A stretch of DNA of 64,000 bases from WTFY01 sp965220875 (GTDB taxonomy: Bacteria; Pseudomonadota; Gammaproteobacteria; UBA4575), in the NCBI GenBank assembly GCA_965220875.1, contig OZ244849.1, positions 372,001-436,000 on the forward strand, in the 5' to 3' direction. Made by a program: the position numbers and the translations under genes. Under the pieces are notes generated by a model. That model was given only the letters and a program-made list of their open reading frames with translations, had not been told where the DNA came from and searched no databases. Below are positions 15,706 to 23,505 of the stretch, one piece after another; within the stretch, counting starts at the first letter, position 1; each line of letters begins with the position of its first letter.

Positions 15706-18150
15706 TCAGGATATAGGGGTTGATTTCAGGACTGTACTGTCCAGCGCATCGATGTCTGCAGCGGTACGGGCTGCCGTTTCATGTATTGCATCGGTCAACG
15801 CACTGAAGTCATTCATCCCGCAGGAATGGGCAATGACGGCTTGGACCTTCGGTGTTGCCTTCTCGATGGCAAAGCCATCCTTTGCCACCAGCCGCAAAAT
15901 GCCATGCAGGTTCAACCACATCTCTGCTGCATCGGCCAGCCGGCTGGAAACATCCCCGGCGATCAGCCCGAGACTGCCTGCAGTCCGGAATGCGGAAGCC
16001 GTGTCAGGAACCAGAATTTCAGGAGCCTCATCGGCATGGGCCAGCTGTACCAGCCTGGCTAGCTGCACGAGGTCCCGAAGGCCACCACGCATGTCCTCGA
16101 TCGACTGCAGGCCTGGTCCGGCCGTACTGGCTCCCGGCACTTTACGCAACGCATCTGCCTGCGCGATGCGGGAAGCACCACAGGACAGGACTTCGTGTCG
16201 CACCTTGTCCAGCCGGGTCCAAATTCCAGGATCTCCGGATTCAAAGACACACCGTGCCTGAATGAGATCCGGCAGATCGCTCACCCTGTCTCCCCGGTAA
16301 TGTTCAGCAAATTCCGCCACAGACCAGACACCCCTTCCCTTCCCGCCACGTGGAAGTGGCTGGAAAAGCAGGTTCTCATGTGAAAACGTACGCAGTTCTT
16401 CAAGGAACCGTCTGCACAGGGCATGATAATATTCCACAGGGCCGCCCTCGTACACGAACATGACATCGAGCCTTGCACCGGGTGCAGCCTCTCCACTGGC
16501 AGATTCACCCAGAAGCACGGCTGTGACGGCACCTTCGCCGCGTCGACGACGCCGGTTGGCAAATTCCACCTCAACCGCCGACAGCAGAATACAGACCGAG
16601 GCTTCGGCAAGATTGGACAGGACTTTCCCCGCCTCGGTCGGCTGCAGATTACCGCGGATCATGTGCATGCTGATCTGAAAGACCTTGTCGTTGAGCCAGT
16701 TTCTTGCAGTCTCTACCACTTCCTTCACGCCCTGGGCCGGTATTGCGGCAAGTTGCTCCTTCATTTCAGAAACATCAAACTCGCGTGTCCAGTACACGCG
16801 TGCCAGCCCTCGCCGTGCAACCATTTCGAATTCCGGATCCGGGGCGAAGCCATCCGGGAGGTCAAGAGCGGTGAACTCCCTGTCCCGCAGGCTCTCAAGC
16901 AGTTCCGGAGCCCGGTTTATCCACTCGGCCATGCGCGGTGCGGCATCGTAGATCTCCGAAATGGCTTCGAACTCATCCGGGCAGGCAGCGTATGCAGCGC
17001 TGTCATAGGCGCTCCAGTCCTCAATCTGTGGATAAAAGTGTGCACGCCAGCGATCAACCAGCGGATCCATCTTTCGGAACCAGACGCGAGGGATCATCGC
17101 GTAATTGGCCATCGCGGAGTAACCTTCCGGCAACTGTGGCGACTCGTCCTCGCCGTGATACTGCAATAGCGGGTAGTATCGGGTGGCCTCGGAGTGATGG
17201 TCCGAATGGCGTTGCATATTGTAATAGAGCCAGTTGGTGAACTTGCTGGCAGCACTCCAGGAGTGTCGCACCAGAACCGGCTCGTACCGGCCGCCGGGGA
17301 GGCGAATGCGCTCCAGCCCGTAGTGCTGGACATAGTTGATGATTTTCATCGACAGGACAAGGAAGAAACACAATACGGCGAAGACCAGCGCCACCCAAAT
17401 TCCTCCCATCCAGTACACCAGCGCATACCACGCAGCGGTTTCCAGGGAGTAGCGCCAGAAAGGATTCGTATAGTGCCACACAGGCAAGTGCCGTCGTGCA
17501 AGCCGGTCGCGCTCAAAACGCCAGGACTCGATCAGGCTTCGCCTCAAATCCCTGGGAAAGTACTGCCAGAAACTCTGGCCCTTTCTTGCAGACCCGGGAT
17601 CAGCAGGTGTACAGGCCAGGGAATGATGAACATAAATATGTTCAGTAGCGTAATGCGGATAGGAAGCCGAAGCCAAGAGGAATTCACCAAACCGTCTTTC
17701 CAGCCAGGAGGTCCTGTGCACAAGCTCATGTCCAACGATGAAGATCGACTGGGCTGTAAAAAACAAGGTGATGGTGATCAGTGCAGATTCCCAAACGGCT
17801 AAATGGTCGGCGACAAGCATCAGCCAGAGCGAGAGCACGAGTGTGACGGGCCACATCACGGCCCACATCCAGACAGCCAGCTTGTAAAGGAATAACTGGC
17901 TTTCGAGTGCATTGTCCGGGTCCATGTTTCGCTTTTCCATGCCAAACAGGGAGTCGAACCAGTTCGCGAGCCCGAAGTAGACAAACGGCCCGATGATCCA
18001 CCAGCCACCGTAGACCACGGCACAGATCACAAGCGGGAAAACTGTAAGGGACAAAAAGTGCGGGAGAGCATTCAGGACCGACGGTTCGAGCATGCCTCTT
18101 CCAGGTATACCGGGATCCAGGCCGCCCGGTTCTGCCGTATACTCCGCCAT
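15706..18150 (-). CDS. AlkB-type di-iron hydroxylase fused to a GlnE-like adenylyltransferase half
   Basis: An 814-residue fusion. Residues 1-~390 are an integral-membrane alkane monooxygenase/fatty-acid desaturase superfamily domain with a full histidine set: HELVH at 141-145, HYATEHIYVHH at 166-176, QHYGLE from 275 and RHSDHHSEATRYYP from 314. Residues ~395-814 resemble one half of glutamine synthetase adenylyltransferase: NRAPELLESLRDREF (412-426), RRGLARVYWTREFDVSEM, LDVMFVYEGG at 561-570 and SIEDMRGGLRDLVQLARL at 683-700. GlnE has two catalytic Asp in the second-last motif; here only one Asp remains, so nucleotidyl transfer is doubtful. Ribosome-binding GGAGGT precedes the ATG. Probable role: oxidation of a lipid or peptide-linked chain. 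Confidence 0.82.
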   Translation of the reverse strand: MAEYTAEPGGLDPGIPGRGMLEPSVLNALPHFLSLTVFPLVICAVVYGGWWIIGPFVYFGLANWFDSLFGMEKRNMDPDNALESQLFLYKLAVWMWAVMWPVTLVLSLWLMLVADHLAVWESALITITLFFTAQSIFIVGHELVHRTSWLERRFGEFLLASASYPHYATEHIYVHHSLACTPADPGSARKGQSFWQYFPRDLRRSLIESWRFERDRLARRHLPVWHYTNPFWRYSLETAAWYALVYWMGGIWVALVFAVLCFFLVLSMKIINYVQHYGLERIRLPGGRYEPVLVRHSWSAASKFTNWLYYNMQRHSDHHSEATRYYPLLQYHGEDESPQLPEGYSAMANYAMIPRVWFRKMDPLVDRWRAHFYPQIEDWSAYDSAAYAACPDEFEAISEIYDAAPRMAEWINRAPELLESLRDREFTALDLPDGFAPDPEFEMVARRGLARVYWTREFDVSEMKEQLAAIPAQGVKEVVETARNWLNDKVFQISMHMIRGNLQPTEAGKVLSNLAEASVCILLSAVEVEFANRRRRRGEGAVTAVLLGESASGEAAPGARLDVMFVYEGGPVEYYHALCRRFLEELRTFSHENLLFQPLPRGGKGRGVWSVAEFAEHYRGDRVSDLPDLIQARCVFESGDPGIWTRLDKVRHEVLSCGASRIAQADALRKVPGASTAGPGLQSIEDMRGGLRDLVQLARLVQLAHADEAPEILVPDTASAFRTAGSLGLIAGDVSSRLADAAEMWLNLHGILRLVAKDGFAIEKATPKVQAVIAHSCGMNDFSALTDAIHETAARTAADIDALDSTVLKSTPIS

Positions 18151-18563
18151 CGCGACCTCCAGCTTATTCAGGTTTACACCCTGATAAGCTTATTGTCGGC
18201 AACTGGACTGCCTTGTCAAGCTGTCTTGCTACGGGTAGCTCCGAATACGTGGTCAACGGTACGGGCAGCAGCTCGGCAGGGACTGCCGTGTACTGTTGGC
18301 AGGTGTCGAGATGGTACAGGCCGCGCGCAGGCAAAATGCGTGATCCGGGCAGGTACCCGAGCCCCCTGGAGGCGTGATGCCGATTTCCCGGGTTTTGAGT
18401 GCATTACCCGAAGATCCCGGCGAACCCACCGTTGGTACCGACACCGGTCACTGCATGCTCCCTGGCTACAGGCTTGCAGTCAGGCATGCCCCGGCCGTGA
18501 CCAGCAGGGCCACGGCCGGGGCATGAAGTGGTGTCCGGGAACCTGGACCCGGGTCGTGACTGG
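18151..18563. other. Gap between hydroxylase and small membrane protein
   Basis: No gene supported; it holds the strong inverted repeat at 18485-18525. A long plus-strand frame here (18058-18705) is Arg/Cys/Thr-rich and looks non-coding. The promoter at 18714-18742 points into this gap, so hydroxylase and small protein may share a transcript. Confidence 0.4.
18485..18525. repeat. Perfect 15-bp inverted repeat (hairpin)
   Basis: Arms CATGCCCCGGCCGTG (18485-18499) and CACGGCCGGGGCATG (18511-18525) are perfect reverse complements with an 11-base loop. No T-run follows on either strand, so it is not a standard terminator. It lies between the 37-residue membrane gene and the AlkB-GlnE gene and may reduce read-through or stabilise the mRNA 3' end. 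Confidence 0.6.
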
Positions 18564-18677
18564 CTACAAAACCTGCACAACTAGACCGAAGATGAGGCCT
18601 ACAGCTGCAATAAACACTGCCGTCTCCACCCAGAGTACGGTGTTCAGATCGTTAATTTTTGAGAAGATTCTATCCAT
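18564..18677 (-). CDS. 37-residue single-pass membrane protein
   Basis: A small gene below usual calling limits. The ATG at 18677 has GGGGA seven bases upstream and a good promoter further up. The peptide has a polar N-terminus (MDRIFSKINDLNTV) and one hydrophobic helix (ETAVFIAAVGLIFGLVVQVL). There is no signal cleavage site and no cysteine. It lies on the same strand as the AlkB-GlnE fusion, about 410 bases upstream. It could be a small subunit of a membrane complex. No family recognised; confidence rests on the matching promoter, ribosome-binding site and membrane helix. Confidence 0.55.
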   Translation of the reverse strand: MDRIFSKINDLNTVLWVETAVFIAAVGLIFGLVVQVL

Positions 18678-18713
18678 GTCACTGTCCCCGAATTGGTTAA
18701 TTTGATTACGGGC

Positions 18714-18742
18714 AGTATAGGAGATATATTAGTACATGTTAA
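18714..18742 (-). promoter_or_regulatory. Sigma-70-like promoter for the 37-residue membrane protein
   Basis: On the minus strand TTAACA (18742-18737), a 17-base spacer and TATACT (18719-18714); each box matches consensus at five of six positions. It is inside an AT-rich patch, 37 bases upstream of the ATG at 18677. Confidence 0.6.
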
Positions 18743-18900
18743 TATTCCTATATAGATAGTTGCGAGATAATTCCAAGCGCCTATTGTTTTTTTGAATGGC
18801 TGCATCCGCGTTGCTGCGCAGGAGGCAATGTCCCTGGAATATTCCAGCAAATTGACCCTTAATCGCCTTGATGAATGCCGTGCCGAAGCAGGCCGGTACG

Positions 18901-19533
18901 CTACCCGGAATTCCCGAATCCCATCTCGGCCTGACTGAACGGATGCCCGCGCAATGCCGCATGAATTCTCTTGCGCAACTGAGGTACGGTTTCGGATTCG
19001 AACCAGCTGTTTTTTTTCAGCCAGCCGATGTTTCTCGGTGAAGGGTGTGGAAGCGGGAAATACCTCGGGCCATACTGTTTCCACCGGCGCACCGTATCGG
19101 CAAGCGTGGGGCCGGGATTTGCCAGATAGTGCTTCTGGGCATACTGCCCGACAAGCAGTACAAGCTGGACTTCTGGCAGCATGTCCAGCAGTCTCTTGTG
19201 CCACAGTGGTGCGCATTCCTTTCGTGGCGGCAGATCGCCCGAGGGACCCTTGCCCGGGTAGCAGAACCCCATCGGGATGATTGCAACCTGTCGTTCGTCA
19301 TAGAACACGCAATCTTCAAGGTCCATCCATTCGCGCAGACGTTTGCCACTCGGATCATTCCAGGGAACACCGGTCCTGTGTACCCGGATTCCCGGGGCCT
19401 GACCCACGATCAGTATCCTGGCGCCATGCCCTGCACGCAAGACCGGATTGGCCCCGAGCGGCAACTCGTGCTCACATACGCGGCAAGCCCGTACCTCGGC
19501 CAACAAGCGGCCCAGCCTGGTAACCGTTTGCAT
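18901..19533 (-). CDS. Uracil-DNA glycosylase-family protein
   Basis: A 210-residue soluble protein of the uracil-DNA glycosylase superfamily (family 4/5-like). It starts with a Cys pair Cys17-x2-Cys20 (ACRVCEHELPLG). It has the catalytic-loop motif GQAPGIRVHRTGVPWNDPSG from residue 44 and the DNA-minor-groove loop LPHPSPRN near 165. The expected role is excision of uracil from DNA, or a related single-domain function. Family members of this length exist with an incomplete set of iron-sulfur cysteines, and only two N-terminal cysteines are obvious here, so cluster binding is uncertain. It is followed 14 bases on by the unknown protein 19548-20009, upstream on the same strand. Confidence 0.75.
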   Translation of the reverse strand: MQTVTRLGRLLAEVRACRVCEHELPLGANPVLRAGHGARILIVGQAPGIRVHRTGVPWNDPSGKRLREWMDLEDCVFYDERQVAIIPMGFCYPGKGPSGDLPPRKECAPLWHKRLLDMLPEVQLVLLVGQYAQKHYLANPGPTLADTVRRWKQYGPRYFPLPHPSPRNIGWLKKNSWFESETVPQLRKRIHAALRGHPFSQAEMGFGNSG

Positions 19534-19547
19534 TGATGAATGATACG

Positions 19548-20009
19548 CTACTTGCCGGCCCTGGATTTCTTGCGGCGATCGCGGGGCCGATAGGCGATGA
19601 CCCCCTGCATGAGCCGTGAATACGGGAAGCCGTCGATACCATCGAACCTGCGTTCCGCCTGCATGACAAGTGAATCGATGTCCCGGACCGTGGTGCCCTG
19701 GCTTTCCTCGACCAGTGCCTGCAGCCCCAGCATGCTTCCATTCTGGATCTTGATCTCATCGCCGTGCCCCAGGGTCTGGCTGACTTTCAGGCGTTGCAAT
19801 GCGAACCTCGCGTTCTCACGGAGCTTGCCGAGCAGAACACTGCAGCGTTCCAGCCTGGGCAGGGAAGTGCATGCAACGCCCTCGCGGTCAGCAAGATTGA
19901 AACGTTTGGCCCGGTTGCAGTTGCAGACCCGTGAGTTCAGCGCTTTTTCAAACACGCACCGGTTCGGATTGACGAAATGGTATGTGGTTTTGTACTGGTG
20001 CTCATCCAT
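19548..20009 (-). CDS. Conserved hypothetical protein with N-terminal cysteine cluster
   Basis: A 153-residue protein of unknown function. The N-terminal 60 residues hold five cysteines (18, 29, 31, 47, 56) in NRCVFEKALNSRVCNCNRAK and EGVACTSLPRLERC, a layout that suggests a metal or iron-sulfur site. The middle is helical (LRENARFALQRLKVSQTLG), and the C-terminus is basic (RPRDRRKKSRAGK). No signal peptide or membrane segment. It lies just upstream of the glycosylase-family gene on the same strand, which hints at a nucleic-acid or redox role, but I will not assign one. Confidence 0.65.
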   Translation of the reverse strand: MDEHQYKTTYHFVNPNRCVFEKALNSRVCNCNRAKRFNLADREGVACTSLPRLERCSVLLGKLRENARFALQRLKVSQTLGHGDEIKIQNGSMLGLQALVEESQGTTVRDIDSLVMQAERRFDGIDGFPYSRLMQGVIAYRPRDRRKKSRAGK

Positions 20010-20071
20010 GTCTCGAATGTGCAGTACCGGGTGAAACCCTGATGGCCGGGCGGGAACGGGTCACGGGCAGG

Positions 20072-20311
20072 TTACTTCTCCCATTCCCTGAGTATGGGTG
20101 CCTGGCGCGGCTCACGCAGTCTCTGCTCAGCCTCCAGCTCGTCGTCAGCAAAAATCATCTTGATCACGGTCCTGCTGTCTTGGACGGTCTGTTCGCGCAG
20201 CTCACGGATGAACTTCTTGGCCTGTTTGAACCCGTCGTACCTGTCAATGCATTCAAGAGCCTTGATGGCACCTGAAGACCCGGATGTGATTTTATAGATA
20301 AAGTAAGGCAT
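20072..20311 (-). CDS. Small conserved hypothetical protein
   Basis: A 79-residue soluble protein that reads MPYFIYKITSGSSG at the start, followed by a charged helical body (YDGFKQAKKFIRELREQ, DDELEAEQRLREPRQAP). It has no cysteines, signal or membrane segment. Composition and codon pattern look like a real gene. It is first on the strand before the cysteine-cluster protein, 62 bases apart. Function unknown. Confidence 0.6.
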   Translation of the reverse strand: MPYFIYKITSGSSGAIKALECIDRYDGFKQAKKFIRELREQTVQDSRTVIKMIFADDELEAEQRLREPRQAPILREWEK

Positions 20312-20366
20312 GATTGGCCTCGAATGTACTTGTACTGCCTAACCGTTGTTCCCGGTTCCGAAACTC

Positions 20367-20702
20367 ATGGACGCACAGGAAAGATTTTTTGACGTCGCCT
20401 CGCAGGACCAGCTGCCACCTGGGAATACCCTGAAAGTGAAGATGGCCCATGGGGATATTCTACTTGCCAATGTAGGCGGCAAAGTATATGCCGTTGATGA
20501 TATGTGCACACATGAAGATTCCTCGCTCGCACTCGGTTGCCTGAAGGGGGAACTGGTCAGTTGCACCCTGCACGGAAGCCGTTTCAGCGTGGTCACCGGA
20601 CAGCCCATGGAAGAGCCTGCCACGGAGGCCTTGCGCTGCTATCCGGTTCGAATCAAGGACGGCCGGATCGAGGTCAGTCCGGTCGGCTTCCAGGACACTT
20701 GA
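20367..20702 (+). CDS. Rieske [2Fe-2S] ferredoxin-type protein
   Basis: A 111-residue single-domain Rieske protein with both ligand pairs: CTHED and, 16 residues on, CTLHG. This gives the canonical Cys-x-His and Cys-x2-His arrangement for a [2Fe-2S] cluster. Such proteins are electron carriers for oxygenases or nitrite reductases. I chose the ATG at 20367; the longer TTG start at 20346 has no better ribosome-binding site. A ferredoxin reductase gene begins 62 bases downstream, suggesting the two form an electron chain. The nearest oxygenase in the window is the AlkB-GlnE fusion, so a donor role is possible but unproven. Confidence 0.88.
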   Translation: MDAQERFFDVASQDQLPPGNTLKVKMAHGDILLANVGGKVYAVDDMCTHEDSSLALGCLKGELVSCTLHGSRFSVVTGQPMEEPATEALRCYPVRIKDGRIEVSPVGFQDT

Positions 20703-20764
20703 GTTGATTTCTGCGAATCCTACCCCCATTTCAGTATAAATTCAGGCTACACCTGCAACACCCA

Positions 20765-21508
20765 ATGAGCAACTGGATCGAGGGCAAAGTCGTCAGCAAC
20801 AGACACTGGACAGACATGCTGTACTCACTGTCCATCGAGGCAGACATCGACCCATTCATTGCCGGGCAGTACGGGCGTCTTGGCCTGAACATAGGTGACC
20901 AGATCGTAGGACGGCCCTATTCCTTTGTAAACGCCCCCCATGAAAGCACCCACGAGTTTTATTCCATCACGGTTCAGGACGGACCCCTGTCTCCCCGCCT
21001 GTACCAACTGCGTGAATCCGACCCGGTCTGGATCGACAAGCGGGTGAACGGATTTTTCACGCTGAACGAGGTGCCCGACGGACGGGATATCTGGATGTTT
21101 GCCACAGGCACCGCGCTGGGACCTTTCCTGTCCATCCTGAAATCCGGGGAAGTGTGGAACCGGTTTGAGAATATCGTACTGGTCCATGCGGTGCGCCATG
21201 CCCGGGAGCTGAGCTACCGGGATACGATCCGGACCTTCGAAAACCGTCATCCCGAAAGATTCCAGATGATCCCCTTCGTAAGCCGCGAACCGACCGACTT
21301 CGCCATGCCCGGCCGAATTCCCGCAGCCATCCTGAGCGGCAGGCTGGAGGAAAAGACAGGGATTGAACTCGACCCGGCCTGTTCACAGGCCATGCTTTGC
21401 GGAAATCCGGATATGCTGGTCGATACCCGCAGCGCGTTGAAGGAGAAGGGACTCAAGAAAAACCTTCGCAGAAGCCCGGGCCAGATCACTGCGGAAAGCT
21501 ACTGGTAA
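20765..21508 (+). CDS. fpr: Ferredoxin--NADP+ reductase
   Basis: A 247-residue flavoenzyme of the Fpr type, passing electrons between NADPH and ferredoxin or flavodoxin in the cytoplasm. The FAD-binding RPYSFVNAP motif lies near residue 50, the NADP-binding FATGTALGPFLSIL near 115, and the C-terminus ends in a Trp after Tyr (ESYW), as in bacterial subclass enzymes. Length is normal for the family. It follows the Rieske protein on the same strand and converges on the pteridine reductase with only a 9-base gap. Confidence 0.9.
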   Translation: MSNWIEGKVVSNRHWTDMLYSLSIEADIDPFIAGQYGRLGLNIGDQIVGRPYSFVNAPHESTHEFYSITVQDGPLSPRLYQLRESDPVWIDKRVNGFFTLNEVPDGRDIWMFATGTALGPFLSILKSGEVWNRFENIVLVHAVRHARELSYRDTIRTFENRHPERFQMIPFVSREPTDFAMPGRIPAAILSGRLEEKTGIELDPACSQAMLCGNPDMLVDTRSALKEKGLKKNLRRSPGQITAESYW

Positions 21509-21517
21509 GGCGACACC

Positions 21518-22255
21518 TCAATTGCTCAGCGTGCGCCCTCCGTCCACCGCGATGACTTGCCCGGTCACGTAATTCGCGTGACGAATCAAGAACAGGGCTG
21601 CATCGGCAATGTCGCGCGGGCTGCCTTCCCGCTTCAGGGCCGTACGCGAGATGATCTCCTCGTGCATGGCCTCGTAATGCTCGGCTTCCGGCCACATGAT
21701 CGCGCCGGGTGCAATGCCGTTCACGCGAATCCCGGGTGCGAGTTCACGCGCCATGGACCGGGTCAGCATTGCAAGCCCCGCCTTGGATATGGAGTATAAC
21801 GGGTACCCCTTGAGCGGCCGGCCGGCATGGATGTCAACGATATTGACCACGCAACCCCTCGTGGATTCCAGGTAGGGCGCCGCAGCCTGTATCAGGTAGA
21901 GCGGGGCCTTGAGATTGGTTCCCACGAGCGTTTCCCACGCATCCTCGTTGATATTCTCGACAGCCGTAGGGAAAAAGGTCGACGCATTGTTGACGAGGGC
22001 ATCCAGACGCTCAAAGAAACTGAAGGCCTTCCCCATCAGGGCCGGGATCTTGGCATACTCCGTCAGGTCCCCCCGAAGCAACCTGACCGAATTGCTGCGC
22101 CTTGCATTCAGTTCGTCAGCCAGACTGCGGGCATCACTCTCCGAGTTGCGGTAATGCAGGATGACACGCATTTCGTGTCGATGCAGATGCCGGACAAGCT
22201 CCGCGCCGATTCGCCTTGCACCACCTGTTATCATGACCACCTTGGAGTTTTCCAT
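21518..22255 (-). CDS. Pteridine reductase, short-chain dehydrogenase
   Basis: A 245-residue SDR with the pteridine-reductase signature: TGGARRIG at the nucleotide site, NNASTFFPT, and the catalytic YSISKAG with an upstream Asp in NIVDIHAGRPLKGYP. It reduces dihydropteridines with NADPH, salvaging folate or tetrahydromonapterin, as FolM and PTR1 do. I place the start at the ATG 22255. The reading frame stays open to 23203 against the methyltransferase gene, but that extension is antisense and not coding. The folK-folB pair elsewhere in the window fits the same pathway. Confidence 0.88.
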   Translation of the reverse strand: MENSKVVMITGGARRIGAELVRHLHRHEMRVILHYRNSESDARSLADELNARRSNSVRLLRGDLTEYAKIPALMGKAFSFFERLDALVNNASTFFPTAVENINEDAWETLVGTNLKAPLYLIQAAAPYLESTRGCVVNIVDIHAGRPLKGYPLYSISKAGLAMLTRSMARELAPGIRVNGIAPGAIMWPEAEHYEAMHEEIISRTALKREGSPRDIADAALFLIRHANYVTGQVIAVDGGRTLSN

Positions 22256-22315
22256 ACCGACACTTGCGACAACTTTCGATTTTCCCGACTCTAACACTTC
22301 ATAACGACAGACTGA

Positions 22316-23491
22316 ATGCCCCGTCCGCCTTTCCACAATCCGACTGCAGACCAGCTGCAGCGCACGGCATCGTGCTTGGAGCGCATCCGGCAGGAGATTC
22401 TCCGCCATGGCGGCAGTATGGGATTTGACCGGTACATGCAGCTCGCACTCCATGACCCGGCCGTGGGCTATTACCACGGCGATCACGCGGTGATCGGAAA
22501 GGAAGGTGATTTTGTCACGGTGCCGGAGACGTCCGCCCACCTGGCATACTGCCTGGCTCATGCCTGTGCGGGACTCATCCGGGACAACCCCGGGCACTGC
22601 ATCCTGGAAATCGGTGCAGGGACCGGGCAGCTTGCCCTGGACATGATCCGGTACCTGCTCGCCTGGGAACAGCTTCCACGCAAGTACTGCATTCACGAGA
22701 CCAGCGAAACCATGAGGTCTGCACAGCGCATGCGGTTCGAAAGCCAGGCTCCCGAGGTCATTCCGGTTGTAGAATGGCTGCCGGAAATGCCTGCAGAGCT
22801 GGACTGCGCCATCGTGATCGCCAACGAAGTGCTGGATGCACTGCCCGTGAAATGTTTTGCTGCCGAGGCCTGCCAGCTGCACGAGAGGTGCGTGACCACA
22901 ACCGGGGGCGGAAAACTGGACTGGTGCCTGCAGGCACCGTGCAGTGAACTGGGCACGGCGCTGGAATCCCTCATGGCAAGTTTGCCTGAGCCGCTCGCAG
23001 GACCGTATTGCAGCGAAATCTGCCTTGGCCTGGAAAAGGCGCTTGCGAACTGGTCCGGATGTTGCCGACAATGCGTCATGTTTCTGATCGATTACGGCTA
23101 CCCGTGCAGCGAGTATTACCATCCCCAGCGCAACATGGGAACCCTGCGCAGCTACCACAAGCACCAGGTGTCCGGCAACCCATTCGACTTTCCGGGGCTG
23201 CAAGACATCACGGTGGACGTCGATTTCTCATTGCTGGCGTGGGCGGCGGGCAGGCAGGCCATGCAGGTCCTCTCCTTTGGCTCGCTGCGCAACTTCATGC
23301 TGGCCAACGGCCTGCTCGACTGGCAGCCCTCCGGCAAAGACCCGGCCGCGTGCGTGGCAGAAACGGCAAGGCTCAAGCAGCTGACCCTGGGCTCGGCCCT
23401 GGGCGAACGTTTCCAGGTCATGGTGCTGGGGAAAGAGGCGGACTATGAAGCGGACCGGTTCACGATGCGCGACATGCGCGCACGGCTGTAG
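22316..23491 (+). CDS. MidA/NDUFAF7-family SAM-dependent methyltransferase
   Basis: A 391-residue protein of the COG1565 family (MidA; mitochondrial NDUFAF7 methylates an arginine in complex I). Visible family patterns are YMQLALHDPAVGYYHGD near residue 40, GKEGDFVTVPETS and the SAM-binding motif LEIGAGTGQLALDMIRY near 100. It reads divergently from the pteridine reductase with 60 bases between. Activity in bacteria is not fully defined. An NDUFA9-like gene occurs 4 kb downstream, which is suggestive but not proof of a complex I link. Confidence 0.85.
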   Translation: MPRPPFHNPTADQLQRTASCLERIRQEILRHGGSMGFDRYMQLALHDPAVGYYHGDHAVIGKEGDFVTVPETSAHLAYCLAHACAGLIRDNPGHCILEIGAGTGQLALDMIRYLLAWEQLPRKYCIHETSETMRSAQRMRFESQAPEVIPVVEWLPEMPAELDCAIVIANEVLDALPVKCFAAEACQLHERCVTTTGGGKLDWCLQAPCSELGTALESLMASLPEPLAGPYCSEICLGLEKALANWSGCCRQCVMFLIDYGYPCSEYYHPQRNMGTLRSYHKHQVSGNPFDFPGLQDITVDVDFSLLAWAAGRQAMQVLSFGSLRNFMLANGLLDWQPSGKDPAACVAETARLKQLTLGSALGERFQVMVLGKEADYEADRFTMRDMRARL

Positions 23492-23505
23492 GCAGTCACG
23501 GTAGA

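Noticed and set aside
18058..18705. 215-codon plus frame in the hydroxylase upstream gap
   Set aside because: Arg/Thr/Cys-rich, runs across the inverted repeat and promoter region, and shows no family pattern.
22256..23203. Extension of the pteridine reductase frame by about 316 codons
   Set aside because: The extension is exactly antisense to the MidA-type gene and has no family pattern; the true start is the ATG at 22255.
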